DNA of 64,000 nucleotides from Stomoxys calcitrans. Its lineage: Eukaryota; Arthropoda; Insecta; Diptera; Muscidae. Position numbers and translations under genes: made by a program. The notes under the pieces were generated by a model, which was given only the letters and a program-made list of their open reading frames with translations, was not told the origin of the DNA and made no database searches. Below, piece after piece: positions 24,596 to 36,455 of this stretch (position 1 is its first letter; the number at the start of each line of letters is the position of its first letter). The DNA is taken from positions 157,528,328 to 157,592,327 of the forward strand of contig NC_081556.1 of NCBI RefSeq assembly GCF_963082655.1, in the 5' to 3' direction.

Positions 24596-24720
24596 ACTCT
24601 TCTTCGCAAACCCATGGCAGCCGGTTCTACGTACTGGATTGATCCGATGGAGTTCTTCATAGGCAAGGGCTGCCGCCTTAGTGTGTTACACACTGCAACT
24701 ACCACAACTCTTAGAGTTAA
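24596..24720 (-). repeat. Dispersed repeat, second copy (see 5.9 kb)
   Basis: Read on the minus strand, it repeats the segment at 5895-5995, including the gtgtaacacactaaggcggc and ccagtacgtagaaccggctg cores. The flanks are unrelated, as expected for a dispersed element. Confidence 0.5.
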
Positions 24721-25072
24721 ATTTTTTTTATGTACTCTACTATCAAAACTTCTATCGTAAATTGCAAAATTCATATCCCCTTTCCCGCTCATTAATTCAG
24801 TCATTCAACCGAAAGAATAGCAGAGTGCATCATTGTCTTCTTCCCACACTTGTTGCAATTTCGCCTCCCGCAAAAAGGAAGTGCGACATTATAGGTCTCA
24901 AGTTTTGTTCGAGAAAAAAGGGTTCTTTGTACTGCCATAATTTCACGCTCTGTTGAGTTCTTAAATGGGAAATTTTCTTTAAAAAAAATTCCAAGAATAC
25001 AAGAAAAAGAGTATCACCCAACACAAGAATAGTGGAATAAAGAGACATGGTTGAGCAAAATTTATGACTTAC

Positions 25073-25168
25073 CCTTTCGTGACATTAGAATTGGGTTGAA
25101 CTGGTATGTATTAATAAGCGTACCATCTTGTGTATGTATGCGTTGTGTTGGGCACAAACCATCGACCT
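25073..25168 (-). other. Candidate small coding exon, unrecognised
   Basis: A minus-strand frame of about 31 codons between a possible acceptor (gactag) and a strong donor (CGAAAGG|GTAAGTC) reads VDGLCPTQRIHTQDG then TLINTYQFNPILMSRK. The composition is protein-like, but the acceptor has a poor pyrimidine tract and no partner exon was found. Confidence 0.2.
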
Positions 25169-25495
25169 AGTCAGTTTCGATAACTGGTTACTTCCGTTCA
25201 AATGTCGACCTCATAAATCAAGTGTGATGTGTTAAGTGGTGGGTATCTTCATTTGCACTACGAACCACAAATTTAAATTTTATTCGTTCATCAAATAACA
25301 TCGCCTAATTATATTTCGTTCACACTCATCGTTATTGACATGTCACAGATACATATTTCTCTCAAAATCAATTTGAGCGCTACAATCGAGTACGTGTTCG
25401 TACATCTGCTTTGAATTGTTATCGCATTAAATATTTTTTAAATTTCGTATTAGCATACTTAATGAAATTTGAGAAAAAACAAGGAGAGCGACAAC

Positions 25496-25663
25496 AATGA
25501 GTGGGAGATCGATCGCTTATCGTTTGGCGGCGGCCCAAGTCTACACAATCCTACACAGTGCCAAACACAAACACAAAATGCATCACAGCCTGGCACCGGC
25601 AGTGCGCATGCGTATTTGGAGTATATGGCATCATTTGAACAGCCAAAAAGAATAAGACATTAG
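25496..25663 (+). other. Candidate first coding exon, unrecognised
   Basis: An ATG in a strong fly context (gcgacaacaATGAG) follows an A-rich leader, but two overlapping frames compete. One starts MSGRSIAYRLAAAQVYTI; the other, without its own good start, has GPSLHNPTQCQTQTQNASQP. Neither family is recognised and no exon partner was found. Confidence 0.2.
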
Positions 25664-25980
25664 AACACATTTGGAAATTGATATTCGCATTGATTGGCAT
25701 ACAATTGACTAACCCAAAACGCCTATGCAAATTCTTATCGCCCCCCTGTTCAGCTTGAGAAAGATTAAAGGAGCTGGAGGAAATGCTTTGTAAAAAGAAA
25801 CAAATATAAGATATTTTGTAGCAAGTTGAGCTGAGGCACAATTCCTATAAAATACCTTCTACAAAGGAACAATAACAATGACACATCACACCCAGAAAAA
25901 CAAGTTTGCTGATATCATGAAACATTGTCTGCTGATTTTTTAATAAAAAAAGTTTACCTTTGTAGTAAACTCTTTCGACG

Positions 25981-27012
25981 TTTTTAAACCCTCCACCATA
26001 GGATGGGGGTATAGTAATTTCGTCATTCTGTTTGTAATAACTCGAAATATGCGTCTGAGACCCCAAAAAGTATATATATATTCTTGATCGTCATGTCATT
26101 TTAAGTCGATCTAGCCAAGTTCGTCCGTCTGTCTGTCAAAAGCACGCTAACTTTCGAAGGAGTAAAGCTAGTCGCTTGAAATTTTCCACAAATACTTTTT
26201 ATTAGTGTAGATAGGTTGGGATTGTAAATGGGCCAAATCGGTCCATGTTTTGATATAGCTGTCATATAAACCGATCTTGGGTCTTGACTTCTTGAGCCTC
26301 TAGACTGAAATTTTGCACGTGGTGTTTTGGTGTAACTTTCAACAAATGCGCTAAGTATAATTCAAATCGGCCAATGTTTTGATATAGCTGCCGTATAAAC
26401 CGATCCTGGGTCTTGACTTCTTGAGCCTCTGGAAGAAATTTGCACGTAGTGTTTTGGTATCACTTCCAACAACTGTGCAAAGTATAATTAAAATCGGTTC
26501 ATAATCTGGTATAACTGTTATATAAACCGATCTTGGATCTTGACTTCTTGAGCCAATAAAGCTCGCAATTCTCATTCGATTTGGCTGAAATTTTGCATGA
26601 GGTGTTTTGTTATGATTTCCAACAACTGTGCTAAGTATGACCCAAATCAGTACATAACCTGATTTAGCTGCCATATAAACCAATCTGGGATCTTGACTTC
26701 TTGAGCCTCTAGAGAGCGCAATTCTCATCCGTTTTGGCAGAAATTTTGTACAACGGCTTCTCTCATGACCTTTAACATACGTGACTATTATGGTCTGAAT
26801 CGATCAATAGCTTGATACAGCTCCCATATAAATTTCAATTCATTTATGGTCCGAATCGGACTATAACTTGATATAGCTCCAATAGCATAACAGTTCTTAT
26901 TCATTATTCCTTGTTTGCCTAAAAAGAGATACCAGAGATACTCGACAAATGCGATCCACGATGGAGGTTATATAAGATTCGACCCGGCCGAACTTACCAC
27001 GCTCTTACTTGT
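25981..27012 (+). mobile_element. Helentron-like minisatellite element, full length
   Basis: The left end is tttttaaaccctccacc with the inner 'atgggggtat'. The body has about five units of 145 bp ('tgatatagctgccatataaa', 'ttgacttcttgagcctctag'). The right subterminal repeat atggaggttatataagatt mirrors the left end. It is followed by ttcgacccggccgaa at 26978-26992 and the terminus ctcttacttgt. No transposase is encoded, so the element is non-autonomous. Confidence 0.8.
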
Positions 27013-27081
27013 TTAACATCTAAACCATCGTTAAAGCATTTCCTATGTATTAATGTATATTTTTGGCTACTTTAAGTGTTA

Positions 27082-28268
27082 TTTTTATACCCACCACCGT
27101 AGGATAGGGGATATAGGCGAAATTTGAAATAGTGGATTATTTAAAGCCTCCTGACATCTGACCAAATATGGTTCAGATCGGACTATGTCTAGATATAGCT
27201 GCCATATAGACCGATCTTCCGATAAAGGATCTGAAGGCCATAAAAGCTTTTTTTATTACCCGATTTCGCTGAAATTTGAAACAATGGTTTATCTTAAGCC
27301 TTCTAAAATAGAACCCAGATATGGTGCAGACCGATCTCCCGATAAAGGGTCTGAAGCCCATAAAAGCTTAAGTTTTTAACCGATTTTGCTGAAATTTGAA
27401 ACAGTGGGTTATTTTAAGCCTCCCGCCATCTGTCCTAAATATGGATTAAATCGGACTATATTTAGATATAGCTGCCATATAGACCGATCTCCAAATAATA
27501 ATACTTTTACGCCTCCTAACATGAGACCCAAATATGGTTCAGATCGGTCTATATTTAGATGTAGCTGCCTTATAGACCGATCTGCCGATAAAGGGTCTGA
27601 AGCCCATAAAAGCTTTATTTTTTACCCGATTTCGATGAAATTTGAAACAGTGAGTTGTTTTGAGCCTTCCGATATCCGAACTTAATATGCTTGAGGTCGG
27701 GCTATACTTGGATATAGCTGCCATATAGACCGATCTGCCGATAAAGGGTCTGAAGCCCATAAAAGCTTTATTTTTTATCCGATTTCGCTGAAATTTGAAA
27801 CAGCGGGTAGTTTTAGGTCTTCCGATATCCGCCCCAAATATGGTTTGGATCGGACTACATTTAGATATAGCCGCCATACAGACCGATCTTCTGATAAAGA
27901 GCATGAAGCCCATACAAGCTTTATTTTTTAACAGATTTCGCTGAAATTTGAAACAGTAAGTAGTTTTAGGCGAACCGTCATCTGACCCAAATATGGTAAA
28001 GATCTGACTGTATTTAAATATAGCTGTCATATAGACCGATATGCCGATTAAGGGTCTGGAGCTCATAAAAGCTTTATTTATTGCCCCATTTTGTTGAAAT
28101 TTTAAATAAAAAATTCAACAGTGATTTATATTTAAAAGACCACGTGCCGAATTTCGTTGTATAAGTTATCCAATTTTCACCGGATTGTGACGAAAGGGGG
28201 TTTACATATATACCCGGGTGGGTATCCAAAGTTCGGCCCGGCCGAACTTAATGCCTTTTTACTTGTTT
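27082..28268 (+). mobile_element. Helentron-like minisatellite element, full length
   Basis: It runs from tttttatacccaccaccg to a perfect 7+1+7 palindrome TTCGGCCCGGCCGAA at 28232-28246 and 'tgcctttttacttgt'. Six to seven units of about 145-160 bp lie between, marked by 'gccatatagaccgatct' and 'gataaagggtctgaagccca'. A long T run follows the right end. Confidence 0.85.
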
Positions 28269-28698
28269 TTTTTTTTTTTGTTTAATTATAAACATGATTT
28301 TAGTAGATACGAGTACTCGTATTTTGTCTTCCGATATGTTAAATCATTTAAAACTTGTTAAGTTGTAGAAAATTTGGTAAAAATGCATCCCTTTAGCACT
28401 AAAAGATAAGATGCAATATATAAGTTTTCGAAGCATTTTTCAAATTTTTAAGGCTTAATTCAACATTTTGCTGTCTAAAAACGGCAGAACATTTTTGCCG
28501 TTTTGCTGTTTTAGCAAAAAATTACTCTTGTCCCATTTTCATCAGACTTTTTGTTTAATTTTTACTATCACATTTCTATGAGTTCACCAGTCAATCAGTC
28601 ATCCAAGTGCTGGTTACATGGGTGGGGGTTAAGTTGCAAGCATACAACATTTTCTTCAAAAATAATTAAAACCCAAACCAACGACTAGAATTTAACTT
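28269..28698. other. Non-coding stretch with a CAGCAAAA-type repeat fragment
   Basis: 28465-28555 contains 'tttgctgtctaaaaacggc' and 'gctgttttagcaaaaaat', which resembles the ends of the MITE family at 34.1-35.1 kb. Nothing else is recognised. Confidence 0.4.
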
Positions 28699-28884
28699 TT
28701 AATTATTTTTAATGTGTGATGATCTCACGTTATTGTAGTTAAAGGCAATAAATACAGCAAACAGCGACAACCCACCCAAAGCCATGATCACCATCTTCCA
28801 TTCAGATCTCAGTACAGAGACGTTCAAGCGGAGGAATGCTGCTTGAACATTCCTAAAGACGAGCATATGTGGCTGGCTCACCAC
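28699..28884 (-). other. Small membrane-like open frame, uncertain gene
   Basis: The frame is open on the minus strand from about 28920 to a TAA at 28699-28701. From the only internal early ATG it would give about 55 residues with a hydrophobic segment (MVIMALGGLSLFAVFIAF) and a basic/Asn-rich tail. It could be a tiny single-pass protein, a retrocopy or chance. No Kozak-like start or family match is apparent, and a nearby upstream ATG (MTPKKIKAALRLKRQ) is in another frame. Confidence 0.2.
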
Positions 28885-29127
28885 CCGTTGGTAAAGAACA
28901 TTGGATGTTGTTGTTATTGTCTTTTTAATCGTAGAGCGGCTTTAATTTTCTTTGGTGTCATTTTAGTGGGTGTTTGAAACAAACCATTTCGTTTTTCTAA
29001 CTTCAAATTGACAAATGAACAGCAGAGTGTCATCCATGCCATACTTGTTCACTTTTTCACTCATGATATAAGCTTAAACATTGATTCATATTTAGTACAT
29101 GAACATACACTCTGCAAAAAAAGTTTT

Positions 29128-30551
29128 TTTTTATACCCACCACCAAAGGATGGGGGTATATTCATTTTGTCATTCCGTTTGCATCACATCGAAATATCCG
29201 TTTCCGACCCTATAAAGTATATATATTCTTGATCAGCGTAAAAATTTAAGATGATCTAGCCATGTCCGTCCGTCTGTCTGTTGAAATCACGCTACAGTCT
29301 TTAAAAATAAAGATATTGAGCTGAAACTTTGCACATATTCTTCTTTTGTCCAGAAGCAGGTTAAGTTCGTAGATGGCTATATCAGACTATATCTTGATAT
29401 AGCACCCATATCGACGGATCCGCCGATTTATAGACTTAGGCTCACAAAAGCAACATTTATTATCAGATTTTGTTGAAATTTGGTTCAGTGAGGTGTTTTA
29501 GGCCAATCGACATCCTTCGTCAATTTGGCCTAGATCGTTTCAGAATTGGATATAGCGGCCATATAGACTGATGTCTCGATTTAAGGTTTTGGGCCCATAA
29601 AAGGCGCATTTATTGTCCGATGTCGCCGAAATTTGGGACAGTGAGTTAAGTTAAGCCCCTCGACATTTTTCTGCAATATGGCACATATCGGTTCAGATTT
29701 GGATATAGGTGCCATATAGACCGATCTCTCGATTTAAGGTCTTATGTCCATAAAAGGCGCAATTATTGTCTGATGTCGCCCAAATTTGGGACAGTGAGTT
29801 GTGTGCTTTAATATTCTTCTTCAATTTGGCTCCGATCGCTCCAGATTTGGATATAATTGCCATATAGACCGATCTCTCGATTGAAGGTATTAGGCCCATA
29901 AAACGCGCATTTATTTTCCGATTTCCCCGAAATTCGGGACAGTGAGTTGTGCTAGGCCTTTCGAAAACTTTCTGTAATTTGGCTCAGATCGGTTTAGATT
30001 TGGATATAGCGGCCATATAGACCGATCGCTTGTTTTAAGGTTTGGGCCCATAAAAGACGAATTTATTGTCCAATTTCGCCGAAATTTGCGACAGTGAGTT
30101 GTGTTAGGCCCTTTTACAGATCTCTTCAATTTGACTCAGATCGGTTCAGATTTGGATATAGCTGCCATATAGACCGATCTCTCGATTTAAAGTCTTGCCC
30201 CCATAAAAGGCACATTTATAATCCGATTTCGCTGAAATTGGACAGAGTGACTTATCTTAGGCTTTTCGACATCCGTGTCGTATATTGTTCACATCGTCTT
30301 TACTTGGATATGGCTACCAAAAAGACCAATATTTTGTTCTACAAAATTGAACAATGACTTGTACTTATTAGACCACTCAATATTCGTGTCGAATTTGGAC
30401 CAAATAGGACCATATTTCAAGAAAGCTGCTATGGGGGTATAAATTATGAATTTTTTTACCGGATTATGACGAAAGGTGGTTTACATATATACCCGAGGTG
30501 GTGGGTATCTCCAAAGTTCGGCCCGGCCGAACTTAACGCCTTTTTACTTGT
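29128..30551 (+). mobile_element. Helentron-like minisatellite element, longest full copy
   Basis: Left end ttatacccaccaccaaagg; about seven body units of 150 bp with 'ttggatatagctgccatata' and 'ccgatttcgctgaaatt'; right end with the perfect palindrome TTCGGCCCGGCCGAA at 30517-30531 and 'tttttacttgt'. The left, repeat-free 250 bp includes 'tctagccatgtccgtccgtc', conserved in other copies. Confidence 0.85.
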
Positions 30552-30902
30552 TTCTGTTCGTTTTTCAACGTTAAATTTGTATGAATGAGAAAAGTTTTAA
30601 CTTGAACCTCTAATGATGTGTTTAGGTCGTTTAGGACTGTAAATGAGCGAAATCCGATCTTATTAAGATATATATGTTAGTTCCCTATACACGAATCTCC
30701 AGATTTACATTGCTGGCTGGCCATCTAGGGGCGCAACTCGTTTACCTCTTTTTCCATTTCATTTTTTTGCTCATTAATTAGCCATGTTGTTAGACTGTAC
30801 AGTACCACACAATTTTGAAAAATTCAACATAAAGTTTCTTTAGAATAAAATAATTAATGAGAGAATTGAATACAACTCAAATGAGATAAATGTTTCCGGT
30901 AG

Positions 30903-30998
30903 TTTTCACAAAAGTTTATGTAGATTTGAAAGCAGATTTTCCTTATAGAACTATCAAAAACCCTATTTTAAGGCTTTTTAAGTTTTGTGAATAGGGCC
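30903..30998 (-). mobile_element. Short MITE, second copy of the 17.6 kb family
   Basis: The ends ttttcacaaaagttta and taagttttgtgaataggg form an inverted repeat. The interior matches the 17.6 kb copy in the opposite orientation. Confidence 0.7.
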
Positions 30999-30999
30999 G

Positions 31000-32780
31000 T
31001 TAACTTTCACATAAACACCATAAATAATAATTTAATAATAAAATGTTCTCAAATGTTACATGTTGAGTTTAGTTATGACTTCCAACATCAATGGCAAATA
31101 AACTGTTTTACTTTTAGTTTTTCCTATAAACAAAAATCGTTTAAAGGACTTTAAAATGGAATTTCTTGTTGGTGGGTACCCAAGATTCAGATCAGCCGAG
31201 CTCAGCGTTGTCTGTACTTGGTTCATCTAGTTTTGGACCCCACATTAGGATGCAGAGGTTTACTATCCGAGAGCTGATAGCAGCTAAAAATCTTGCTCGA
31301 CATTAAGATGAATTTTAAAGGAGGTTAGTGTATGTCAGGATTGGGAACGCTTGGCGAATTTGCTGGAGAATGGTTACCTGTGGTCATAAGTGGTGTAAAG
31401 GAAGCAGTTGGTAACCTCCGAAGAAATACCAAAGAGAAGTAACAATAAAAAAATCCACTTTGACTTGTATACGACAGAAAATACCCAATATAAAGCTCAG
31501 GTGATCCTTCTTTACCACAACGTAAAAGCCACATCTCAGATGTTGCCAGTATCCCCCATAGTCATCAGAGCCCTCGCCAAATGATTACAATATTTTCTAC
31601 TAACTTCTTGAATAAATGTGGTAAGCTTCGACAATAAGAAGGACCCTAACAAATTTGATTTTATTGGATTGAAGGATTAATAACTTGACATTTTAAACAG
31701 ATAATTACCACAATGAGCACGAAATGTGTTTTGCATTGACAAATTAAGCTGCCTACAACTGACCTGATATAGTTGCGATTTTGGGGTTTTCCTCACATTT
31801 TTCTCGAGTGTATAATTAATACCTGTATAAATGAATGACACTATTATTTCTCAAATTGTTCCTTTTTGTTGCTTTTTCTGGTATTCTTTCTTAACATTTT
31901 CGATAATTGTGTCACCATCAGCCGCAACGAATGATATGCCTCTCCGACAATAGAATAAAAACACATGCAACAAAGAATACGATTCTTTTGCGTGTTTGCG
32001 TTTTTCAGGTCTTCTTCTTTTTGTGCTGGCCATTGTTAAGCATACTTTTTCATCAAGCGTGTGGATTTTGTAAATTTAAGCAAAAAAAAAAAGGATTTCA
32101 TTTCTATTTTTAAAAGCTTTTGACAGTTAAAAGTTTAAAAACCTATCTATCTTGTTCTTTAACTCTTTTCCAATGCTTTAAGCCCTCCGGGGTCGTTTCT
32201 AATAAAAGGAACTGTTTTTTCTATAAGCGATATTTTTTATGTTTTCATCTTCAGATGAGATTATGATCTAATATTTGTAAAATAGCATGACTGTAGGTAG
32301 GATTCAATATCTGCTACAAGCCACATACATATATTCCACCTAATTGTGAGCTCATTTTAGTTCACTTGAAATATGGCCACTGCAAAATGTCTGTAATTAA
32401 AAACAACAACAGCAAGAAAGCTACATATAGTTGTTGTTTGCCACCAACCATTATGGCTAATGTTTCGCATTTGTTTTTTTTTGGGATTTTTGTCAAGAAA
32501 ATGACCTTAATTTGTCTTAAAGTAGAAATTCGAGACACCAGTCAATCAGTCAGTCACCCGACCAAACCTTGTCATGTTAACTTTGAACTTCGTTCATTGT
32601 TGTGACCATTATGACTAAAGCCGTTAGGGTTTTAAGTATTTTTTGTTTTTAAATATGAATGTCGAGAAGATGTATTTATTTTCAGGAACGCTGGTTACAC
32701 TTCTATTTTTAAATTTAATTCTTGCAGTGTTGCCAGTTGATATGTATTTGGTAGAAAAGCAATTTTGACAGTACTTATGT
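31000..32780. other. Non-coding stretch
   Basis: A very degenerate Helentron-like terminus may lie at 31170-31220 ('gtgggtacccaagattcag'). Otherwise there is unique AT-rich DNA with no supported exons. Confidence 0.35.
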
Positions 32781-32786
32781 ACTTGC

Positions 32787-33373
32787 ATGTTACGTCCGTT
32801 CAATTCAAACGATGCTGATATTATCCAAAAACGCAGGTTGGTCCCTATTTTTACGAATAATCTTTTTCAGAGCTTTTTATTGCGTCTGCGTCTGAATTTA
32901 ATGCTCCAACTAATGCCGCTGGACATTGTGACTAGAAAAATTGTTGTGACCTCTGCTGTGAGGCTGAGGAAACTTCCTCTTTGGTCATGCGGCGGCTACG
33001 GACACTGTGTTATCCTTGAAACTATCTTACACATTCCAAGGGAACTGAAATCTATGGGTTTAGCTCTAGCAACATGTTAGCTAAGTATTTAGGGTTAGGA
33101 CTGAAGGGCAACAGGACGAATGCCAGATGGTCAGAAAGTGCGTTGTGAACACTTCAATATTATGTGGCCTAATCTAGACTTGAGAGGTCTACCACATTGC
33201 TGCCGTTGGCCAGAACAGACGTCTCAGTCATAGTGTCAGTAATGATGAAGATGATTCAACGTTAGGAACTAGAAGCCATCTTCCTTCTCCTGTTTCTGTG
33301 GTCTAACAATGCACGAAAACGTCTGAGTGAGTCTGATTGCAAAACAGCCATTCAAACCTAACCTAAACATCAT
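32787..33373 (+). pseudogene. Non-LTR retrotransposon 3' fragment (RNase H region, LOA/R1-like)
   Basis: About 32905-33035 reads LMPLDIVTRKIVVTSAVRLR then GGYGHCVILETI, matching the post-reverse-transcriptase/RNase H linker of LOA/R1-type elements (a 'PLD..V...A..AVRLR' then 'YGHS.IL' pattern). The following 300 bp is frameshifted and ends in 'caaacctaacctaa', a typical 3' terminus of such elements in flies. The 5' truncation is standard for LINE insertions. Confidence 0.65.
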
Positions 33374-33379
33374 GTATGT

Positions 33380-34080
33380 CGAGAGGTGGGTTTTTTCTGA
33401 ACTGCTTACTTAGCCCAAAATAGCATCTACCAGTCAACTGTAATTTTTTTTTATATTTTAAAACTGATGGTAGCGCCGAAGAAGATAAAATTGCAGACTT
33501 TCTCTCTTCGTTTCCAGGATTTGGCGTAGTGTAAATATCTGGTCTATAGTATTTTTACCGCATTGAAAAGACCTATTTGTCTTATTGGCTTAAAATATTA
33601 ATTCTTTACACAATAGGCTAAAAAATATCTGGTATGCGATGAAAATGAGACTTACATATTGCTTTATAGTTGGCACATACTGTATGTATTGTTAAATATA
33701 GCGTCTGCTCACTTAAACAATTTGGTACGTTTAGTTGGCAGCCTTCTTATGCTTCGGACAGATTACAACCAAACTGGTCTCATTCTGACTTGGCGTTGCA
33801 CATAACCGTCATCAAGTTCTGGGATATCCTCGTCACCGCCACTATCTGTATCTGTTACTAGATTTCCTTCTTTAAGGATGTGTCTGCAACAAAGCCATCG
33901 ATTTAGTGTTTAATGCTTTGGTAGAATTTTATTCTGACACCTGAGCATTTCGAATAACTACTACTCATGCCTTTTGTTTCTGTTTTCGTCCTGCGAAATA
34001 GATTTCTCCTGATATCTCACCTTCTCTCCTTTCCGTCAATCTACTGCAACAAATAACATAAAATCTAGTCTAGCGAGCAA
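33380..34080. other. Non-coding stretch
   Basis: No gene or recognised repeat. Confidence 0.35.
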
Positions 34081-34084
34081 TCTG

Positions 34085-34490
34085 AGATATTTGTTAGTAA
34101 AAACAGTAAAAATGTTTGCTGTAACAGCAGAAAGTCTGCTGAGAATGGGACAGCAGTAGTTCTTTGCTAAAACAGCAAACATTTTCTGCTGTTATCAAAA
34201 GATAAAATGTTATAAAAAGCTTAAAAATGTCATAAAAAAATTTTATATTCCATTTTATCTTTCAATTTCAATTGAAATAATAGCAGACAAAATAACAACT
34301 GCATCCGTTTAAATAAAAAAAAAATAAACCCTCGAAATTGGCAATTTTTTTTATTATAGTAAATGTCCCAATTGTTGTTTAGAAGTTCAAAAATTTTGTA
34401 TGGATTCATTCAAAAGTTTAAAATTTTAATTTAATTTCAGCACACAGTGTTTGCTGATTTCAGCAGACTTATTTCTCTGGGTGTATTGTA
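34085..34490. mobile_element. MITE-like element rich in CAGCAAA/TTTGCTG motifs
   Basis: It opens with repeated inverted motifs (tttgctgtaacagcagaaag, ttgctaaaacagcaaac) and closes with 'cagcagacttatttctctggg'. The pairs TTTGCTG/CAGCAAA occur on both arms, so the element can fold on itself. A sibling follows at 34554-35080. Confidence 0.6.
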
Positions 34491-34553
34491 ATTTCCTTAA
34501 CATTTTACGCAAGGTAAGTTATTTGTAATACAAACCACAGACAAAGGAAAGGT

Positions 34554-35080
34554 ATACACTCAGCCAATTTTGTTATTCAATACAGCAAAAATGTTTGCTA
34601 AAACAACTGTTTTTGTCTGCTGAAAATGGGAAAACTGTCATTACTGCTGTTTCAGCCAACATAGGGCAGCGGTATTAGCAAACACTTCGTTCAGCTAAAT
34701 CAGCAAATAAAATCTGCTGTTTTATGTACAAAAATCTGCTGGCTGAGCTTGCTCGCATTTTTCGTTATTGCTCTGATAATGTTTATATGACTGGGATGAC
34801 CTTTTGTTTCTAAATTGAAAGAAAAATGGTTATGTAAAGTATATATTTAGTGGTGATTATAAATATTCACTGAGACACGCATTTACATTTGTATTTTATT
34901 ATTTTCTTGTAACATCCCCTTCATAATTAAGCAGCAGTAATTTTCAGCAAACTGTAAACTTTTCAACAGTAAGGCTGCTGTTCTGAAATTGCAGAACTAC
35001 CTCTGTAATAGCAGCAAAATTAGCTACTAACAGTCAGCAGACAGTGTTTGATATTTTCAGCAGATTTTTTTTATGAGTAT
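34554..35080. mobile_element. MITE-like element, second CAGCAAA copy
   Basis: It begins 'tacactcagccaattttg', contains 'cagcaaaaatgtttgctaaa' and 'ctgctgaaaatgggaaaa', and ends 'cagcagattttttttatgag'. The organisation matches the copy just upstream; the two lie about 65 bp apart. The reading CAG-CAG here is not a polyglutamine gene. Confidence 0.6.
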
Positions 35081-36455
35081 AGCTTTTTTTTGTCTATGCA
35101 CAAACATTCAATTAATTTGGCATGTTACTTGCCGAAAAATGTAGAAAGCAAATAAAAGTTTTTTTCGGTAAATTACAGATTTGATCGCTCATCTGCCGAA
35201 AAGCCTAATTAAGTTTGTTGATAAATGCATAATGAACTTGTCATGTTAGTATTTACAAGCCTAATGTCTTAAGCTTGCATCTCTTTTCATCTCCAGCGCC
35301 TAAGGAATATTTTTAAGCAATGTTGCCGTTACGCATGCATGCTTGGGATGGTGGGAAGAAACCGGGCTTGCAACAAAACAATATACAACCCCAACATATA
35401 CAAACACACAAATAACAACTTAGACAAAGTTCACTTGTTTGCAGTTGGTATTGTGTTTGTTGTTATTGTTGTTGTGTTAAACATGTTTAAGAAGATTGCA
35501 ATGCACTTTGATCAGTTTCCGTTCTATTGTTTTAGTGTGCTGTGTTTAATGAACATTAAAGCTTTACCTACTTTGTTGTTGCTGTCGTTGTTTGTCGCTT
35601 AGTGCATTTACAGCAGCCGCCTGGTTTTGTTTGCATCCAAAATCAAGTGAGGTCGCCCCATGCAGTAATGATAACAAAACAATTAATGTACGAGTAATTA
35701 CAAAATTACATGCATACATACATGTTTGATTAACGACACCACTTATTTTATATATCAGGTCACTTCAATGTGTACAATAGTGTACACTAACCTGTGTAAA
35801 CATGTGTTTGTGTGCTGGATTACAACAATAGACGGCTACTGTAATGCATTCAATTTGTTGTTGCTGTTAAGATGTCATTGTTTTTGTTGCCACAAAAGCA
35901 ATTACAAATGTTTAAAGTTCGACGAAGAGCAACAAACTTAACAAAAACACATCCAACGAAGCGGAACACAAGAAATCTCTTACGGCTGCAGGTTGTGATC
36001 TATTTAAAATTTCTTGGAATTTCCCACTTCATGTCATCTTTTTTATTCACAAAGAAAAAAATAGCTGTAATTTTTGCAGAACAGTTTTTTATGAGTTACT
36101 ACAGCTCCTAAAATGTTCGGAGTTATGTTTATAGGGAGATGGAAACAACAAAAACAAGTCGCCGCCACTTTAAAATGTATGCCATTTAAAAACGGTCTGT
36201 CAAATACTTGTCAAACTGATGTATTACGAGGGTCTGACTTAAAAGTGTGTTGTTTTTTTTTTGTCATTAGGCAATATACGCACACTTTGACCTGCACTAA
36301 GTTATTTTGAATGGCCATTAAATGTTGATTTATTACACCCCAAAGCACAGTGTCAACAATCGTATACATGTACTAAAAAATATGACAACAAATTTCTACA
36401 GGGTATTGATAACCATTTTCAACAAACAGAAAGCAAACTACTTGCTTTCTGTCTA
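35081..36455. other. Non-coding stretch
   Basis: Unique DNA. Open frames at 35339-35602 and 35726-36310 are Val/Phe/Leu-rich low-complexity products of TTG/TTT runs and lack start context or splice support. Confidence 0.4.

Noticed and set aside
27539..28066. 175-codon minus-strand open frame with repeated 'FRPFIGRSVYMAA' text
   Set aside because: It is a reading of the Helentron-like tandem units, whose near-multiple-of-three period keeps the frame open.
25981..30551. Regularly spaced repeats as a CRISPR-like array
   Set aside because: Units are long, degenerate and contiguous without spacers, and the genome is eukaryotic.
34085..35080. CAG-rich sequence as a polyglutamine-coding exon
   Set aside because: CAG words are balanced by CTG words on the same strand in MITE-like repeats and no frame stays open.
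35339..36310. Several overlapping open frames of 60-90 codons as a small multi-exon gene
   Set aside because: Low-complexity Val/Phe/Leu composition, no consistent splice sites, no conserved motif.
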